Source: Chondrosia reniformis
Taxonomy: Eukaryota > Porifera > Demospongiae > Chondrillida > Chondrillidae
Length of the DNA: 64,000 bases
Assembly (NCBI GenBank): GCA_947172415.1
Contig: OX359193.1
Coordinates: 4,706,501-4,770,500, forward strand
Reading direction: 5' to 3'
Notes under the pieces: model-generated
What the model was told of the DNA's origin: nothing
Database searches by the model: none
What the model saw: only the letters and a program-made list of their open reading frames with translations
Position numbers and translations under genes: made by a program
In this document: positions 11,001 through 22,099 of the stretch, one piece after another
Layout: every line of letters begins with the position of its first letter
Position numbering within the stretch: position 1 is the first letter of the stretch

Positions 11001-14000
11001 GAATCCTTGGCATGTTAGGTTTGATGTCTCTCTAGCGTTCATTGCTCAGGCACCATTTAAGTGATATCCTAAAAATGCTATTTATCTTGTTTTCTTAGGA
11101 AAAGTACTAGTGAAAGAGATTACAGCTTAGCAGCCGACCAGTTGAGAGTTGTTTTAAACATCATGGATAGCTTTGAAAAGTATCAACATATTGAGAAGAT
11201 GCAGGAGCTCAGTGGCAAGTAAGTGGTTAGGAAGAGAGATGTTACCTCAGTTAGCCATAAAGAGATTAAAGGTGTTTGAATTGATCGAGAATATTAAAAG
11301 GCACCTATGTTAATAGAGAGACTTCCATTGTACATGCAGTGGAGGTTATTGTTGTAATGCTGCTAGTCACAGCCTTAGATGTAGTTAATAAATGGTTAGG
11401 GTCTGCATTGTAAGTGTACAAGATACTTTGTTTAGCTCTGATATTCAATGCAGCATAGTATCTTAACATAGGGGTGCTTCAAAGAGAAATCAATCTTCTG
11501 ATATACGTACCTACATGTCTACATTGATAACATTCCTTGTTATAGAGTTAGCACTATTAAGGAACAGTTAGCAACTCAAATAAAGGAAGACTTTCAGAAA
11601 GCATTTACAACAGGTGGAGCAGGGGTGAGGTTTCTTTTAAAGGTATCCTTGGTGATAATAGCATGAGGTCTTCGTTCCTGTATCAAAATAAACAATTACT
11701 AGACTAGCATCCAAGGCTAAGGTGGCTTGTTTTAGTGTTTGCCTTCTGATTATCAAGTTTTAACAACCTAATTAAAGTTACCATTTGTTTTCCATAGCCC
11801 CGTATGAAATCCAATTTAGCTGCGGCTTGTTCTGTAGTAGATGCTCTTGAGAAGAATATCAAGTGAGTTGCAATGCTTAAGCAATGTGTTTCGTCTCATA
11901 CTTGTGTGGTACACGATGACTTACAAATGCAAACTTTCTGCACCTATTGCATGTAGGGAAGATCTTATAAGATGGTTCATTAACCTCCAGATGTCTCATT
12001 ACAGAGCAGACTTTGATTTTACACAGGAGGTTTGTTTTTGTTTTGGCTTTCTTGCTGCAGTAAATTGATATACGTATGTACTTGTAACTATTTTTGCTGC
12101 TATTGATTGTACGTAATATACGTACGTACCTGTTGAAGAATAGTGGTACTACGTGTATAGACATAAAATATATAAGGGGTACTTAACAGTCTACAGTACA
12201 TATAGTGTCAAATGTGTACATACATTCATTTTGTCAAGAAATCATGCAGTTAGGATTTTAATAGTGACTGCTTTATCCAGGTGACTGCTAGTGAGCTTCC
12301 ACTATACTTCTGGTCCTCTATATCAGCAGTCATATAGAGCAATAGCAGTACCTCATCTATGTATACATAGAAGCAATGCTACTATATCAAAATAGTAATA
12401 ATGGTGCTACCTACATATGTATCTACGTACAGTGTTAATAGCAATACTACCTGTGAGCAATAATAATGTTACTAAAATCACTATATACCTACATATATGA
12501 CAATAGGAGTATCATTTTCTATTAGCATGCTTGGCTAGACAAGATAGACAGAAGATATGCTTGGCTCAAAAGGACATTGGTTATTTACCAAGAAGACTGT
12601 GGAAAAATCTTTCCCATTGAGTGGGGTGTTCCTGAAAGATTGTGTCTTGAGTTCTGTGACTTGACCAAGTGAGTTATGAGAAAGCAATCCGACATCAAAC
12701 AAAACAAGGTCTTCAGTCACTGAAGAGATGGTCACATAAAGAGCTACTAAATTTGGGATGTCCTTGGAAAGGCTGTTGGCACATACATAAGGAGTACCCT
12801 AATTGCATAGCATAACAAACTATACCCATACCCTTAGCTCCCATACCCTTAGCTCCCATACCCTTAGCTCCCATACCCTTAGCCTCCTTACCCTTAGCCT
12901 CCTTACCCTTAGCTCCCATACCCTTAGCTCCCATACCCTTAGCTCCCATACCCTTAGCTCCCATACCCTTAGCTCCCATACCCTTAGCTCCCATACCCTT
13001 AGCTCCCATACCCTTAGCTCCCATACCCTTAGCCTCCTTACCCTTAGCTCCCATACCCTTAGCTCCCATACCCTTAGCTCCCATACCCTTAGCCTCCTTA
13101 CCCTTAGCTCCCATACCCTTAGCCTCCTTACCCTTAGCTCCCATACCCTTAGCCTCCTTACCCTTAGCTCCCATACCCTTAGCCTCCTTACCCTTAGCTC
13201 CCATACCCTTAGCCTCCTTACCCTTAGCTCCCATACCCTTAGCCTCCTTACCCTTAGCTCCCATACCCTTAGCCTCCTTACCCTTAGCTCCCATACCCTT
13301 AGCCTCCTTACCCTTAGCTCCCATACCCTTAGCTCCCATACCCTTAGCTCCCATACCCTTAGCCTCCTTACCCTTAGCTCCCATACCCTTAGCCTCCTTA
13401 CCCTTAGCTCCCATACCCTTAGCTCCCATACCCATAGCCTCCTTACCCTTAGCTCCCATACCCTTAGCTCCCATACCCTTAGCTCCCATACCCTTAGCTC
13501 CCATACCCTTAGCTCCCATACCCTTAGCCTCCTTACCCTTAGCTCCCATACCCATAGCCTCCATACCCTTAGCTCCCATACCCATAGCCTCCTTACCCTT
13601 AGCTCCCATACCCATAGCCTCCTTACCCTTAGCTCCCATACCCTTAGCCTCCTTACCCTTAGCTCCCATACCCTTAGCTCCCATACCCTTAGCTCCCATA
13701 CCCTTAGCTCCCATACCCATAGCCTCCTTACCCTTAGCTCCCATACCCTTAGCCTCCTTACCCTTAGCTCCCATACCCTTAGCTCCCATACCCTTAGCTC
13801 CCATACCCTTAGCTCCCATACCCTTAGCCTCCTTACCCTTAGCTCCCATACCCTTAGCCTCCTTACCCTTAGCTCCCATACCCTTAGCCTCCTTACCCTT
13901 AGCTCCCATACCCATAGCCTCCATACCCTTAGCTCCCATACCCATAGCCTCCTTACCCTTAGCTCCCATACCCATAGCCTCCTTACCCTTAGCTCCCATA

Positions 14001-17000
14001 CCCTTAGCCTCCTTACCCTTAGCTCCCATACCCTTAGCTCCCATACCCTTAGCTCCCATACCCTTAGCTCCCATACCCATAGCCTCCTTACCCTTAGCTC
14101 CCATACCCTTAGCCTCCTTACCCTTAGCTCCCATACCCATAGCTCCCATACCCATAGCTCCCATACCCTTAGCTCCCATGCCCTTAGCTCCCATACCCTT
14201 AGCTCCCATACCCTTAGCCTCCTTACCCTTAGCTCCCATACCCTTAGCCTCCTTACCCTTAGCTCCCATACCCATAGCCTCCTTACCCTTAGCTCCCATA
14301 CCCATAGCTCCCATACCCTTAGCTCCCATACCCATAGCTCCCATACCCATAGCTCCCATACCCTTAGCCCCATTATTCTTAGCCCCTACCCTTAAAATGA
14401 TATTTAAACAATGTGTTACAAAATGTGGGTATTCCATACTGTATGTGCCATTTACCATCTTAGTAATAAGTTAGATGATGCAATTAGTCTTATCCTATCA
14501 TTATCCAGTATGTCCCAATTAGACTCAATGATATCATTTATTTAGTTTATTGTGCTGTACAATTAAGTTATGATGTGCATGTCTGCCTACATATCAGGAC
14601 CACCTGGGCAGCTGACTAGGTTTAAATGGGCCTTATAAGGCGCATCCTTATTGTTAGGTGATATTTGTACTGTTTGATTGTATAGTTATGCGTATGGAAG
14701 ATAGTATCTATTTAACTTGCACTATACGTAGATTAATGTGTGTAAATGTTCCGTACCATTGCCATTGCCTTTTTGCTGTCGTGCTGTGTCCTTCTTCTAC
14801 CCATCTGTGTATGACATTTGTAGAACCCAGTTGAGACAGCAGATGGGGGCTAGACCAGGGGATATCGAAGTCAAACTGCTCCTATATGCCATTCAGAAAA
14901 CTACTACCTTTGAGAAAGCTTTGGCACATAAATATGCTACTTCTTCATACTTAGAAACGGTGAGTAGTAATGACAATGAGTTTTCATAATGCTGGTGACA
15001 CAATTCCATAATGTTTCTTTTTAGATTACTCCTATTTCTCCTCCAAGGAGGTCGACATCTGATAATCTTGAAATGGAGGTTAGTATCCAAGTTGCTCCAG
15101 TAGTCATGTTGGATATATTATATACACTTAGGTAGCCAAGAATTGTTAGGGATTGATTGGGAGCTTGTAAATGTGGGTTGCTTCGATCTTAAGTTTTATT
15201 GTACTGTGTGCTTTGAATCGCTTTAGTGCGATGACTGATTGCCATCAGAGCAGGATAGAAGATGATGGTGTGCTAGTGATTGCTTATCTTTACATTGTAC
15301 CCTGGGTATAGGCAAATGTGTGGTAGTGTTCCTTACTGGACAGTGCCTGTATGTAGGTTCCTACAGAGAGTGCTACCAGGAAGGAAGAAAATTCTTTGTT
15401 CATTGGGCGCATAACAAGATGCTTTGAAGATCACCTCGGAGTGTACATAGAATCTCAAGAAAAGTGAGTTTTACATGTATCAAATGAACTATATTGTAGA
15501 CCTTGTTCCTTTTCGTGTGTGATGACCATAAATACCCAGGAACTTGCTTTGTTTTGTTTAACTACATTCTTTATGTATGTGTGAGATAAAAAGGTTATTC
15601 ATTAGATCTTTGGAATAGAACATTTCAACCTATAGGTCTTCATCATCAATAATATATTACAGAGCATATTGCTGATGAAGACCCTACGGGTTGAAACTTT
15701 CTATTCCAAATATCTAATGTTGCTGTTGTTGTTCAATAACCTTATATCTCATCATAATTGCAACAAATAAGCCCTATCACTTTATTATGTATGTGTACAC
15801 ATGTTGTTGTTAAACTACTGATATGACACCTTTGTAACTCTGCAACCTTAAATCATAACCAAAATAACTGCATGTGTATACATTTTGCTGTTCTGTTGCA
15901 AGTTTAGGATGCTCCAGTATGGTAATAGGAGGTGTGAAACGTTGTGGTCTTAGATAGTGAAAACATTTTTTCTTTGCTTTTCAGAAATTTAGCAGACTTA
16001 ATGGATCAGTTTGTCAAGGATTTTCACAAGCAGTGTGTTTCAGAGAGTAGCAGTAGAGATGAACCAATATCCAGTCTTGTTCTGCCAAGCTCTGCAGACT
16101 TATTTGTCTTTTACAAAAAATGTCTTGTGCAGTGCATATCATTGTCAACTGGAGAAGCATTACTACAGTTAACGCAATTATTTCAGAAGTACCTGGAAAA
16201 ATTCGCAGACCGTGTTTTAGCAGCCAATATTCCAAAGTATGTGATTTTCATATTTATTTCCAATTGCAGCATTCTAATGTCATCCCATAACTGGGAAGAA
16301 CTGCCGTGATACATGTTAAGCATATATTAGTACGTATATTTTGTTTTAACATTTTTGACTAAAATACAGATTTAGTAGTGTGTGCCTTGATGCTCCCACT
16401 TTCCTATGCCAATGACACACAATGAATGATATGCTTTGTTATTATTCCAGTGAGGATTGTACGTAATTACTGAAAAGTGGTCTGACATGGCCTGACATCA
16501 TTGCATATTCATACAGTAGTTTGTCATTAACATTATATAACCATAAATGAGACAGTATTTGTTCAAAGCTATGCCCTCCTTTGCAAGTAAGTAACAAATG
16601 TCAAATTTCTTCTTCATTCGCTTCTTGATTGACTCGTCCATCGTCAGCTGACTTGATGCAGTAGATGAGTAGGCGGTGACTGGCTGATTAGTTCATTTAG
16701 CTCTAGCTTCATGGTCTCTCATCACAGAAAATGGCCAATGGCTGACCATTATGATCTTTACTGTTTCTTATTTTCTTGGCTTTCTTTTTTTATAGTCATC
16801 TCCTCTCACAGTTTTGTTAATTAATCTTGCAATTTATCATATGCAGAGTTAGTCAAAGTGGGGGGAGCAGTGGTGCCACAGGACGTCTCAATTTGAACTT
16901 CCTAAGAGGTGATGACAGTGCAGTTCCGGAGGCTAAGCTTACTAAATCAGAGCTTGTAATAATGTGCACCATAATATGCACAGCTGACTACTGCGTGGAC

Positions 17001-18826
17001 ACTACTCATCAGGTACTGAAAGAGGCTGCAAGGAATCATTTGTTGTCATGCAGTGTACTTACGTGGGTGTGGTTGTAGGGGTCAGGATTACTTGAAGTGA
17101 TTGTGTACTGGTAGCAGTCTTGTGAAATCCATTGCCAACTGTACTGTGTTCGTAGTTGGCTAAGCCATTCTAATTACACTCTCCTGTGTGTTTATTTGCA
17201 CTAATCTTCTTGATTTATGGCATGACATGCTTTAATTGTAGCTAGAGAATAAATTAAAAGAGAAGATAGATGAGAAATATTGTGATACTGTATCATTTTT
17301 GGAGCAATCTGATAAATTCCAAACCGTCATTTCAAACTGCATCCACTTATGGGTTCAATTTGGCGTATCGGTCTGTGATGGAGCACTCAATTCAATGGTC
17401 AAGGTATGTATAGTTACTATAGCGTGGGGTTCCGAAGAAGGAACATTGTTATTAATTTTATTTGTATCTGTGCTAGTATCCATGGTCATCAGTAACGGGA
17501 GTCGGAGACCACAGTCAATATGTCACTACAATCAAGAGGCATCTGGCTGGGACAGTACCTGTGTTAAGAGAGAATTTAACCTCTTGTAGGAAATATTTTA
17601 TTAACTTTTGTAATAGATTTGCTGAGTAAGTACTCTCTTTGTATGCATGCAAGTACATATATTGTATTTTAGAGGGTTTAGAAAATGATCAGTAGATAGC
17701 CAATAAGACCTCAATTGGTATCATTTCAGATTTGTACAGTAAATGTGCCAATATTTGTGCTAAGTACATTGGATGTTTGAACTGTTTTGCATACTGCTTA
17801 GGAGCTTAATGGTGTCATTGACATAGCAGTTGGTTGTGCGTATATGTACATTAATGCTACTGTATGTATTGATGTCTTTCTTGTAGTACATTTATTCCTT
17901 CCTTCATTTCACACTTGTACAAGTGTAGGCAGGTTACAACATATGCTGCAGAACAGGTTGGGATGGTAGCATAGTGTGTGTATTACTATGTTTAACTTAA
18001 TTTCCTCCTTTCTGTTTAGCTACTGTTGGACACTAGTATACTGAAGAAAATGCTATTGGAACTACCTTCAATGGGACAGGCTATACAGAGGAAGGCCCCA
18101 GGATCGTAGGTTTTCCTGTTGAATGATGGGATTAATTCAGAGAATCAATTGAAACTTATCTGCGTAGATATTCGAAGATTGTCCAAAAGGGAATGGACAG
18201 GGCTGAGCTGATACTTAAGATTGTAATGGCACCACACAACATGGCTGATGCTTTTGTTTCAAACTACATGATCTTAATGAAGGCGGATGCTGAAGTGGCT
18301 AGTTTCCAAAGAATTCTTGAGATGAAGGTAAACTGACCTAACACGGTATGATGTAATTAACTGGCTGAGCGCATAGTAAATATATCATCTGTTAGATTAC
18401 AGACTTCCTATTGCTGCACCATTGCATTCTGAGTAATTTGTTTAACACTATCATAGGATTTTAAGGATGTAATCGGGTTTTATTATTACAAGTTGTCTAA
18501 GTCAATAGCATAAAATGATTGTTTTTATTTATCTTTGAAATTAAATCAGTTTAACCATAGACTCGAGTCTATGGTTTAACTAATACTATTCAGTTAGTAG
18601 AATCCAACGCTCTATCAAATGTTAATGCTGTAAATTCCTGACGTAGGGATTAAAGCGTAGTGAACAGACAGTGCTCTTGGATCTCTTTAAGACCAGGTCC
18701 TCCCAAGGGTTAGCTCATCAGAATGCAGCTGCTAAGGAGGAAGATCAGGCTGATGTTTCCTTAAGTGGCAGCAAGCTTAGAAAGATAACACTTCCTTTTA
18801 CTAAAATAGGTGGTCCAAAATCATGA
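8078..18826 (+). CDS. VPS53: VPS53, GARP/EARP tethering complex subunit
   Basis: VPS53 is a subunit of the GARP and EARP complexes, which tether endosome-derived vesicles at the trans-Golgi and at recycling endosomes. Twenty-one exons join in perfect phase to 839 codons including the stop (838 residues, close to the human length). Exons: 8078-8191, 8419-8499, 8772-8821, 9007-9160, 10644-10759, 11099-11218, 11546-11624, 11798-11862, 11957-12029, 12526-12668, 14824-14959, 15025-15078, 15357-15463, 15985-16236, 16847-17012, 17242-17403, 17477-17625, 17887-17956, 18020-18105, 18168-18327, 18647-18826. Diagnostic matches are [57 protein letters not shown] and KIVMAP-type C-terminal blocks. The N-terminal coiled coil and C-terminal CATCHR-like rod are both present. 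Introns carry hammerhead repeats and a large minisatellite. Confidence 0.95.
9793..9882. repeat. 30-bp tandem repeat, three copies
   Basis: Three near-identical 30-bp units (ggacacatacgtactctg followed by tgtaactctggt) lie in VPS53 intron 4. They contain the TACGTA motif common across the window. The open frame through them is a by-product of the unit length. Confidence 0.9.
10135..10367 (+). repeat. Hammerhead repeat family R1, best copy
   Basis: This segment matches in reverse the degenerate copy at 255-620 and, at its right end, the fragment at 39137-39230 (shared block ACTCTGGATATTACCCC then GCCCACTCATG, inverted here). It holds an intact hammerhead ribozyme at 10189-10233. Imperfect inverted flanks (GACTAGCCACTCAAACTTCC before the ribozyme, GAGTGGCTAG after) surround the core. 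No open reading frame or poly(A) tail is seen, so it is a short non-autonomous repeat in VPS53 intron 4. Confidence 0.8.
10189..10233 (+). ncRNA. Type I hammerhead self-cleaving ribozyme
   Basis: All conserved parts appear in order: stem I 5' GCCATA (10189-10194), core CTGATGA (10195-10201), stem II GTCC/GGAC with a six-base loop (10202-10215), core GAAA (10216-10219), a short stem III within CAGCTG, cleavage triplet GTC (10225-10227), stem I 3' TATGGC (10228-10233). Stem I pairs over six bases and stem II over four without mismatch. The very short stem III is typical of hammerheads in retrozymes, satellites and Penelope-like elements, which often act as dimers. Predicted cleavage follows 10227. 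Confidence 0.9.
10829..11010 (-). repeat. Hammerhead repeat family R2, copy 1
   Basis: It aligns with 25721-25907 over its whole length: both begin TATAG with a GGAACTAAACCT-like block, share TTTGGATGAGGATACA, then a pyrimidine-rich run, then the ribozyme (reverse strand), then a CTTTGTCTT and TCCTTG stretch. It lies in VPS53 intron 5. Short, non-coding and dispersed, hence non-autonomous. Confidence 0.8.
10918..10963 (-). ncRNA. Hammerhead ribozyme in R2 copy 1
   Basis: Read on the minus strand: stem I 5' GGATCA, core CTGATGA (10957-10951), stem II with GGG/CCC pairing in AGGGTGGAATTCCCA, core GAAAC (10935-10931), short stem III, cleavage triplet GTC (10926-10924), stem I 3' TGACCC. Stem I has one A-C mismatch. 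Stem II is weaker than in R1 (three GC pairs plus a possible flanking A-A/U contact), so activity is less certain. Confidence 0.75.
12824..14393. repeat. 15-bp minisatellite, about 104 units, in VPS53 intron 10
   Basis: Two 15-bp unit types alternate irregularly, cccttagctcccata and cccttagcctcctta, with cccatag variants. Because 15 is a multiple of three and the units avoid stops in several frames, long open frames run on both strands (a Met-Gly-Ala-Lys repeat on the minus strand, Ser-His-Thr-Leu on the plus). These have no splice support and lie between VPS53 exons 10 and 11, so they are read as artefacts. A 360-bp higher-order duplication is visible: 13505-13777 is identical to 13865-14137. 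Confidence 0.95.
15582..15751. repeat. Foldback repeat (family R3) with a hammerhead core in each arm
   Basis: Left arm 15582-15648 and right arm 15671-15751 are imperfect inverted copies (TGAGATA, AAGGTTATT, TTTGGAATAGAA, TTCAACC, GGTCTTCATCA). The right arm on the plus strand carries CTGATGA (15672-15678), a stem-II hairpin ACCCTACGGGT and GAAAC. The left arm carries the same motif on the minus strand with a damaged CTGATGA. It lies in VPS53 intron 13. The same tail (GTTGCTG then TTCAATAA) recurs at 44890-44975 and 63420-63484. Confidence 0.8.
18548..18581. repeat. Perfect 34-bp palindrome
   Basis: Each half reads AGTTTAACCATAGACTC and the inverse follows immediately around a central CTCGAG, with no spacer and no mismatch. 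It lies in VPS53 intron 20. No flanking repeat identifies it as a transposon end. Confidence 0.9.
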
Positions 18827-19033
18827 CCACCAGCTATGTAACTGTACCCTGTATTTCGTTTCCTAGGAGATTAACTATAAAAGTATTCATATATAATGAT
18901 AATTTTTAAGCAACTCTTGATATGATAGCTTTAGGTATATGGCTTGAATACAAAATTTGCAGTATAGGTCTTTTTGTATAAGGCATGCAAATATTGGTTT
19001 AGAAGTAGATAAAGACAATTACTTTGTTTAGAG

Positions 19034-20023
19034 TTATGTCATTTCTTCATAATCGGTACTATCACTGTCATAGCATGGATTTTCTGTTATAGTTATGTTC
19101 TCTATTTGATTGCAGCCATTAGAGGTCCTGGCAGACCCCTTCTTCCATTTATTATTAGACAAGAACTCCATCACTGCTACCATTCCCTTACGATATATAT
19201 AATGAGGTGGATAAGTAAGCTGGTTTCCACCGAAAACAAAACGTTGCAATCTATTCAAACGGGCTACTGCAGGTGGAATCTCTGTTAAACGATTTTTTGC
19301 AATGTACAACTCCTCCAAATTGCTGAGATGACATAAAATGTCAAAAACTCCACTACCCAATTGATTACATGAGATATGCAGTATTTGCAAGTTACTCATT
19401 TGCGAGAATGATTCTGGTAGAGTTAGAAGCATGTTATTTTGCAGCTGAATTTCTTCAAGGGACTGCAGCGCACCTATTTCATCACAAACAGTTATTATCT
19501 TGTTCCGCTGAACATCTAGTGACTTTAGCTTATTCAGTGTAGTCAAACAACTTGGAAGCTCCGCTAGATCATTACACCCTAGGTTTAGTATTCGCAAATT
19601 CTGCAATTCCTTTATTTCATCGCAAAGTGACACTAAACCGTTACCTTTAAGATGCAGTTCTTCAAGTTTTACAAGTTGGGTTAACGGCAAAGGCAAAGAT
19701 GAAAACTTATTAAATGATAGATCAAGGCACATTAAGCAATTCTTTAGGCTGCTCAAATCCCTAGGAAGTGTTTTCAAGCAGTGGTAACTTAGAATTAACA
19801 CCCTTAAAGCACAGTTATTGCCTACTCTGTTTCGTATGACTGAAAAACAGGTTGAAAGAAAAACTTCCTCTGGAAGGGACATCCAGCGTCTATCAGTATG
19901 TTCCAGTGTCAATACGACATCCTGAAAGCTTCCTGAAATACTACCCATTGCATTGATCCTAAAAGAGTCTACCAGAAGACTTTCTTGATCTCTCATTCCA
20001 AGTAGAACTAGTCCCTCTGCCAT
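19034..20023 (-). CDS. Leucine-rich repeat protein
   Basis: A single open exon encodes a protein starting MAEGLVLLGMRDQESLLVDS (329 residues). An in-frame upstream ATG at 20083 would add 20 residues, but that would overlap the neighbouring gene's first exon, so the inner start is preferred. From about residue 85 there are eight to nine leucine-rich repeats of about 23 residues (for example LCLDLSFNKFSSLPLPL, LRILNLGCNDLAELPSCL). A capping LTYPPHYIYRKG block and an acidic tail follow. There is no signal peptide or membrane segment, so it is probably cytosolic, like SHOC2/LRRC-type scaffolds. It is convergent with VPS53 (207 bp between stops) and divergent from the CARD-Death gene. The exact orthologue is not identified. 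Confidence 0.85.
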   Translation of the reverse strand: MAEGLVLLGMRDQESLLVDSFRINAMGSISGSFQDVVLTLEHTDRRWMSLPEEVFLSTCFSVIRNRVGNNCALRVLILSYHCLKTLPRDLSSLKNCLMCLDLSFNKFSSLPLPLTQLVKLEELHLKGNGLVSLCDEIKELQNLRILNLGCNDLAELPSCLTTLNKLKSLDVQRNKIITVCDEIGALQSLEEIQLQNNMLLTLPESFSQMSNLQILHISCNQLGSGVFDILCHLSNLEELYIAKNRLTEIPPAVARLNRLQRFVFGGNQLTYPPHYIYRKGMVAVMEFLSNNKWKKGSARTSNGCNQIENITITENPCYDSDSTDYEEMT

Positions 20024-20038
20024 TTTTAATTTATTAAA
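20024..20038. promoter_or_regulatory. 15-bp head-to-head spacer between LRR and CARD-Death genes
   Basis: The two start codons face outward with only 15 AT-rich bases between them, so the 5' untranslated regions must overlap and each gene's transcription start lies inside the other's first exon or intron. Inferred from position. Confidence 0.5.
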
Positions 20039-21777
20039 ATGGCCGAAAGGTAAGTGGTACTCGCAGTAGCTTTTTATTGACAAGTGCCACGTATCTCGTC
20101 CGTACTTATCAATACCGCGAGCCTATGTAAGTATCGTTTAAGATTGCATACAAGTACGTAGCTATTTTTCAATTCCTTCTTTTTAGATTGGCTGTAAATG
20201 AAGCAATTCAACGATTTGTTAGAAGTCACCAGGAATTTTTACACAACAGCTGTGATGTTCGTGAAATCTCAACAGCCCTTCATGCTCAAAGTGTAATAGA
20301 TGATAATATTCTGGAAAGAATAAAGCATAGCCCTACCAGGACAACCGCCAATGATGAATTGTACATGTGTTTGCACAGTGATCCAAATGAAGAGAAACTT
20401 GAGAAACTCTTTCACTGCTTGAAGAAAGATGGACTACTCAGCCATCGCCAGCTAGCACAGCATATAAAGACATTTTTAGAAGCAACTTTACAAAGTTAGA
20501 CATCATAGACTGTACCATCTGAACCCACACTGGTAGGCCTACTAATGTACTCTTTTGTAGAGGAATAGTATACTAGATTCTCCCCAAACAATGCCAGAGT
20601 ACTTGATTTAATACTTGTACACTGTACTTAGGATATGTTAGGATATTTGGATGTTCCCATGCAGTAGTTTCATTTGGTTAGGCTCACAACACCAAATAAC
20701 TAAGTTTTGCACTTGTTCTTCATGAAGAATTCAACTGAAATGGGAATATTATACTACAAGTGTAAAAGTAGTAATTCATATTTTAATAATATTTTTGTGA
20801 AGTTGTGTTAGTGTGTTGGGATGCATGAAAACGGAACTGTATAGTTAAAACATGATGAATGGTGTGTGGTTTGTATAGTTTTGGGCACCTTGTTCTGTGC
20901 TACGTACTTTCTTTTCGTGTGTTGTTTATGTTCATTTTTAGACACTGTTGTCTTATTGCAATTAGAGGCTTATTTTAGAGTCATGTCTTTAGGGCTACCT
21001 CATAGTTTCTTGATTTGTCCTCAACTTGAGGCTACTGTACCCATTTACTTAAGACTCCAATTACTTATGAGCTGTATGAACTACTTCCTAAATTGTATGC
21101 ATCTTTATTTCTTCCCCGACACAATGTATGTAGGTAATATAGTCCTGCCAGATGTCAATATATCTGATCAAAATGATGCTCAGTTGTCTGCAGGTGTGTG
21201 CACAGTTAAGACACATGTATTGTATTACTTTGAAGAGTAATGATTAAGTATAAGAGCTAGCTAGTGAATAGTTTTAAATATACGTATAGCTTGGTGGGCA
21301 TCAAATAGAATACTTGTTCAGCATCTTACCTGGAGGATACCATTGGCTCAGTCATATAATATTTGTTTTTGTATTATATTTATACAAGTACAACTGTATA
21401 TTAATGAAAGACAATAAATAAACAATATTTCATTGTTGCAAGTATTTTGTGTTACAGACCAATGGTTTCTTCAAAGGCCAAGCAGCCTTATCCATCTTCA
21501 GAGTTACATAATCCCGTTATGTAACAAATATCAAGAAATTGGGACTGCCTTAGGGAGAGAGAATGATTTGTATGGAATGGATGGCAGTGATCCCAAGGGC
21601 CACTTGCGCAAAATCGTAAGAGCCTGGATGGATGCTGGCGATAAGCCAAATAAGAACCCTCCAGTATTTGTTACATGGAAGTTTTTATTGGATGCCCTTC
21701 GCAGTGAAGCTGTTGATAAGGGTTCAATTGCAGATAAGATAGAAGTGGAGATTCCAAAGAAGTTAAAAGGCAGTTGA
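20039..21777 (+). CDS. Candidate CARD + Death-domain adaptor protein
   Basis: Three exons are proposed: 20039-20049 (MAE plus a split Arg codon), 20187-20494 and 21458-21777. They sum to 639 bases, exactly 213 codons with the stop, and the phases agree at both junctions. Residues about 5-100 fit a CARD-like death fold (VIDDNILERIKHSPTRTT resembles the V-L-E-I-x-x-x-x-T-R signature). Residues about 125-205 fit a Death domain (YQEIGTALG, HLRKIVRAWMD, TWKFLLDAL). This is the size and order of CRADD/RAIDD, which links death receptors to caspases; FADD has a DED in place of the CARD. The second donor is gttaga, weaker than most here. If it is not used, the first product ends at 20499 after 106 residues and the Death-domain exon belongs elsewhere. 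Confidence 0.65.
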
Positions 21778-22099
21778 AAAGCTACTTTGTAAAATTTGAT
21801 TGTTTGATTACTTTATTTTTCACATTACTGTTTAGTACAGTGTATATTTTGTTAACCTATCATTGTTGTGTGATCTGATTAAAGACTGTCTAAGATTACT
21901 TTAAATTTCCTCTTTCATTACTGTCAGAGGGATTGATAAACATACATACATTCTTATTTTTTGGGCAAATGTGCTGAGAGTACATGTACTCTACACCCCG
22001 TCAATGTATATCTTTAAATCTAATAAACTTCTATATACGTACGTATATCACATCATATGCAACTAGACATAACATTTAACAGAGTACGAACATGTCTGT
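21778..22099. other. Convergent intergenic region, adaptor gene / TMEM199
   Basis: This stretch should hold both 3' untranslated regions. An attaaa signal lies on the plus strand near 21879, and tttatt (AATAAA on the minus strand) near 21812, so the two transcripts probably overlap. Nothing else seen. Confidence 0.5.

Noticed and set aside
12820-14458. Long open frames of 517-581 residues through the minisatellite
   Set aside because: They exist in several frames on both strands because the unit is 15 bp and lacks stops, and they lie between two VPS53 exons.
20866-21240. 124-codon open frame as an extra exon of the adaptor gene
   Set aside because: Cys/Leu/Phe-rich composition without a good acceptor or donor, and the two-domain model closes in frame without it.
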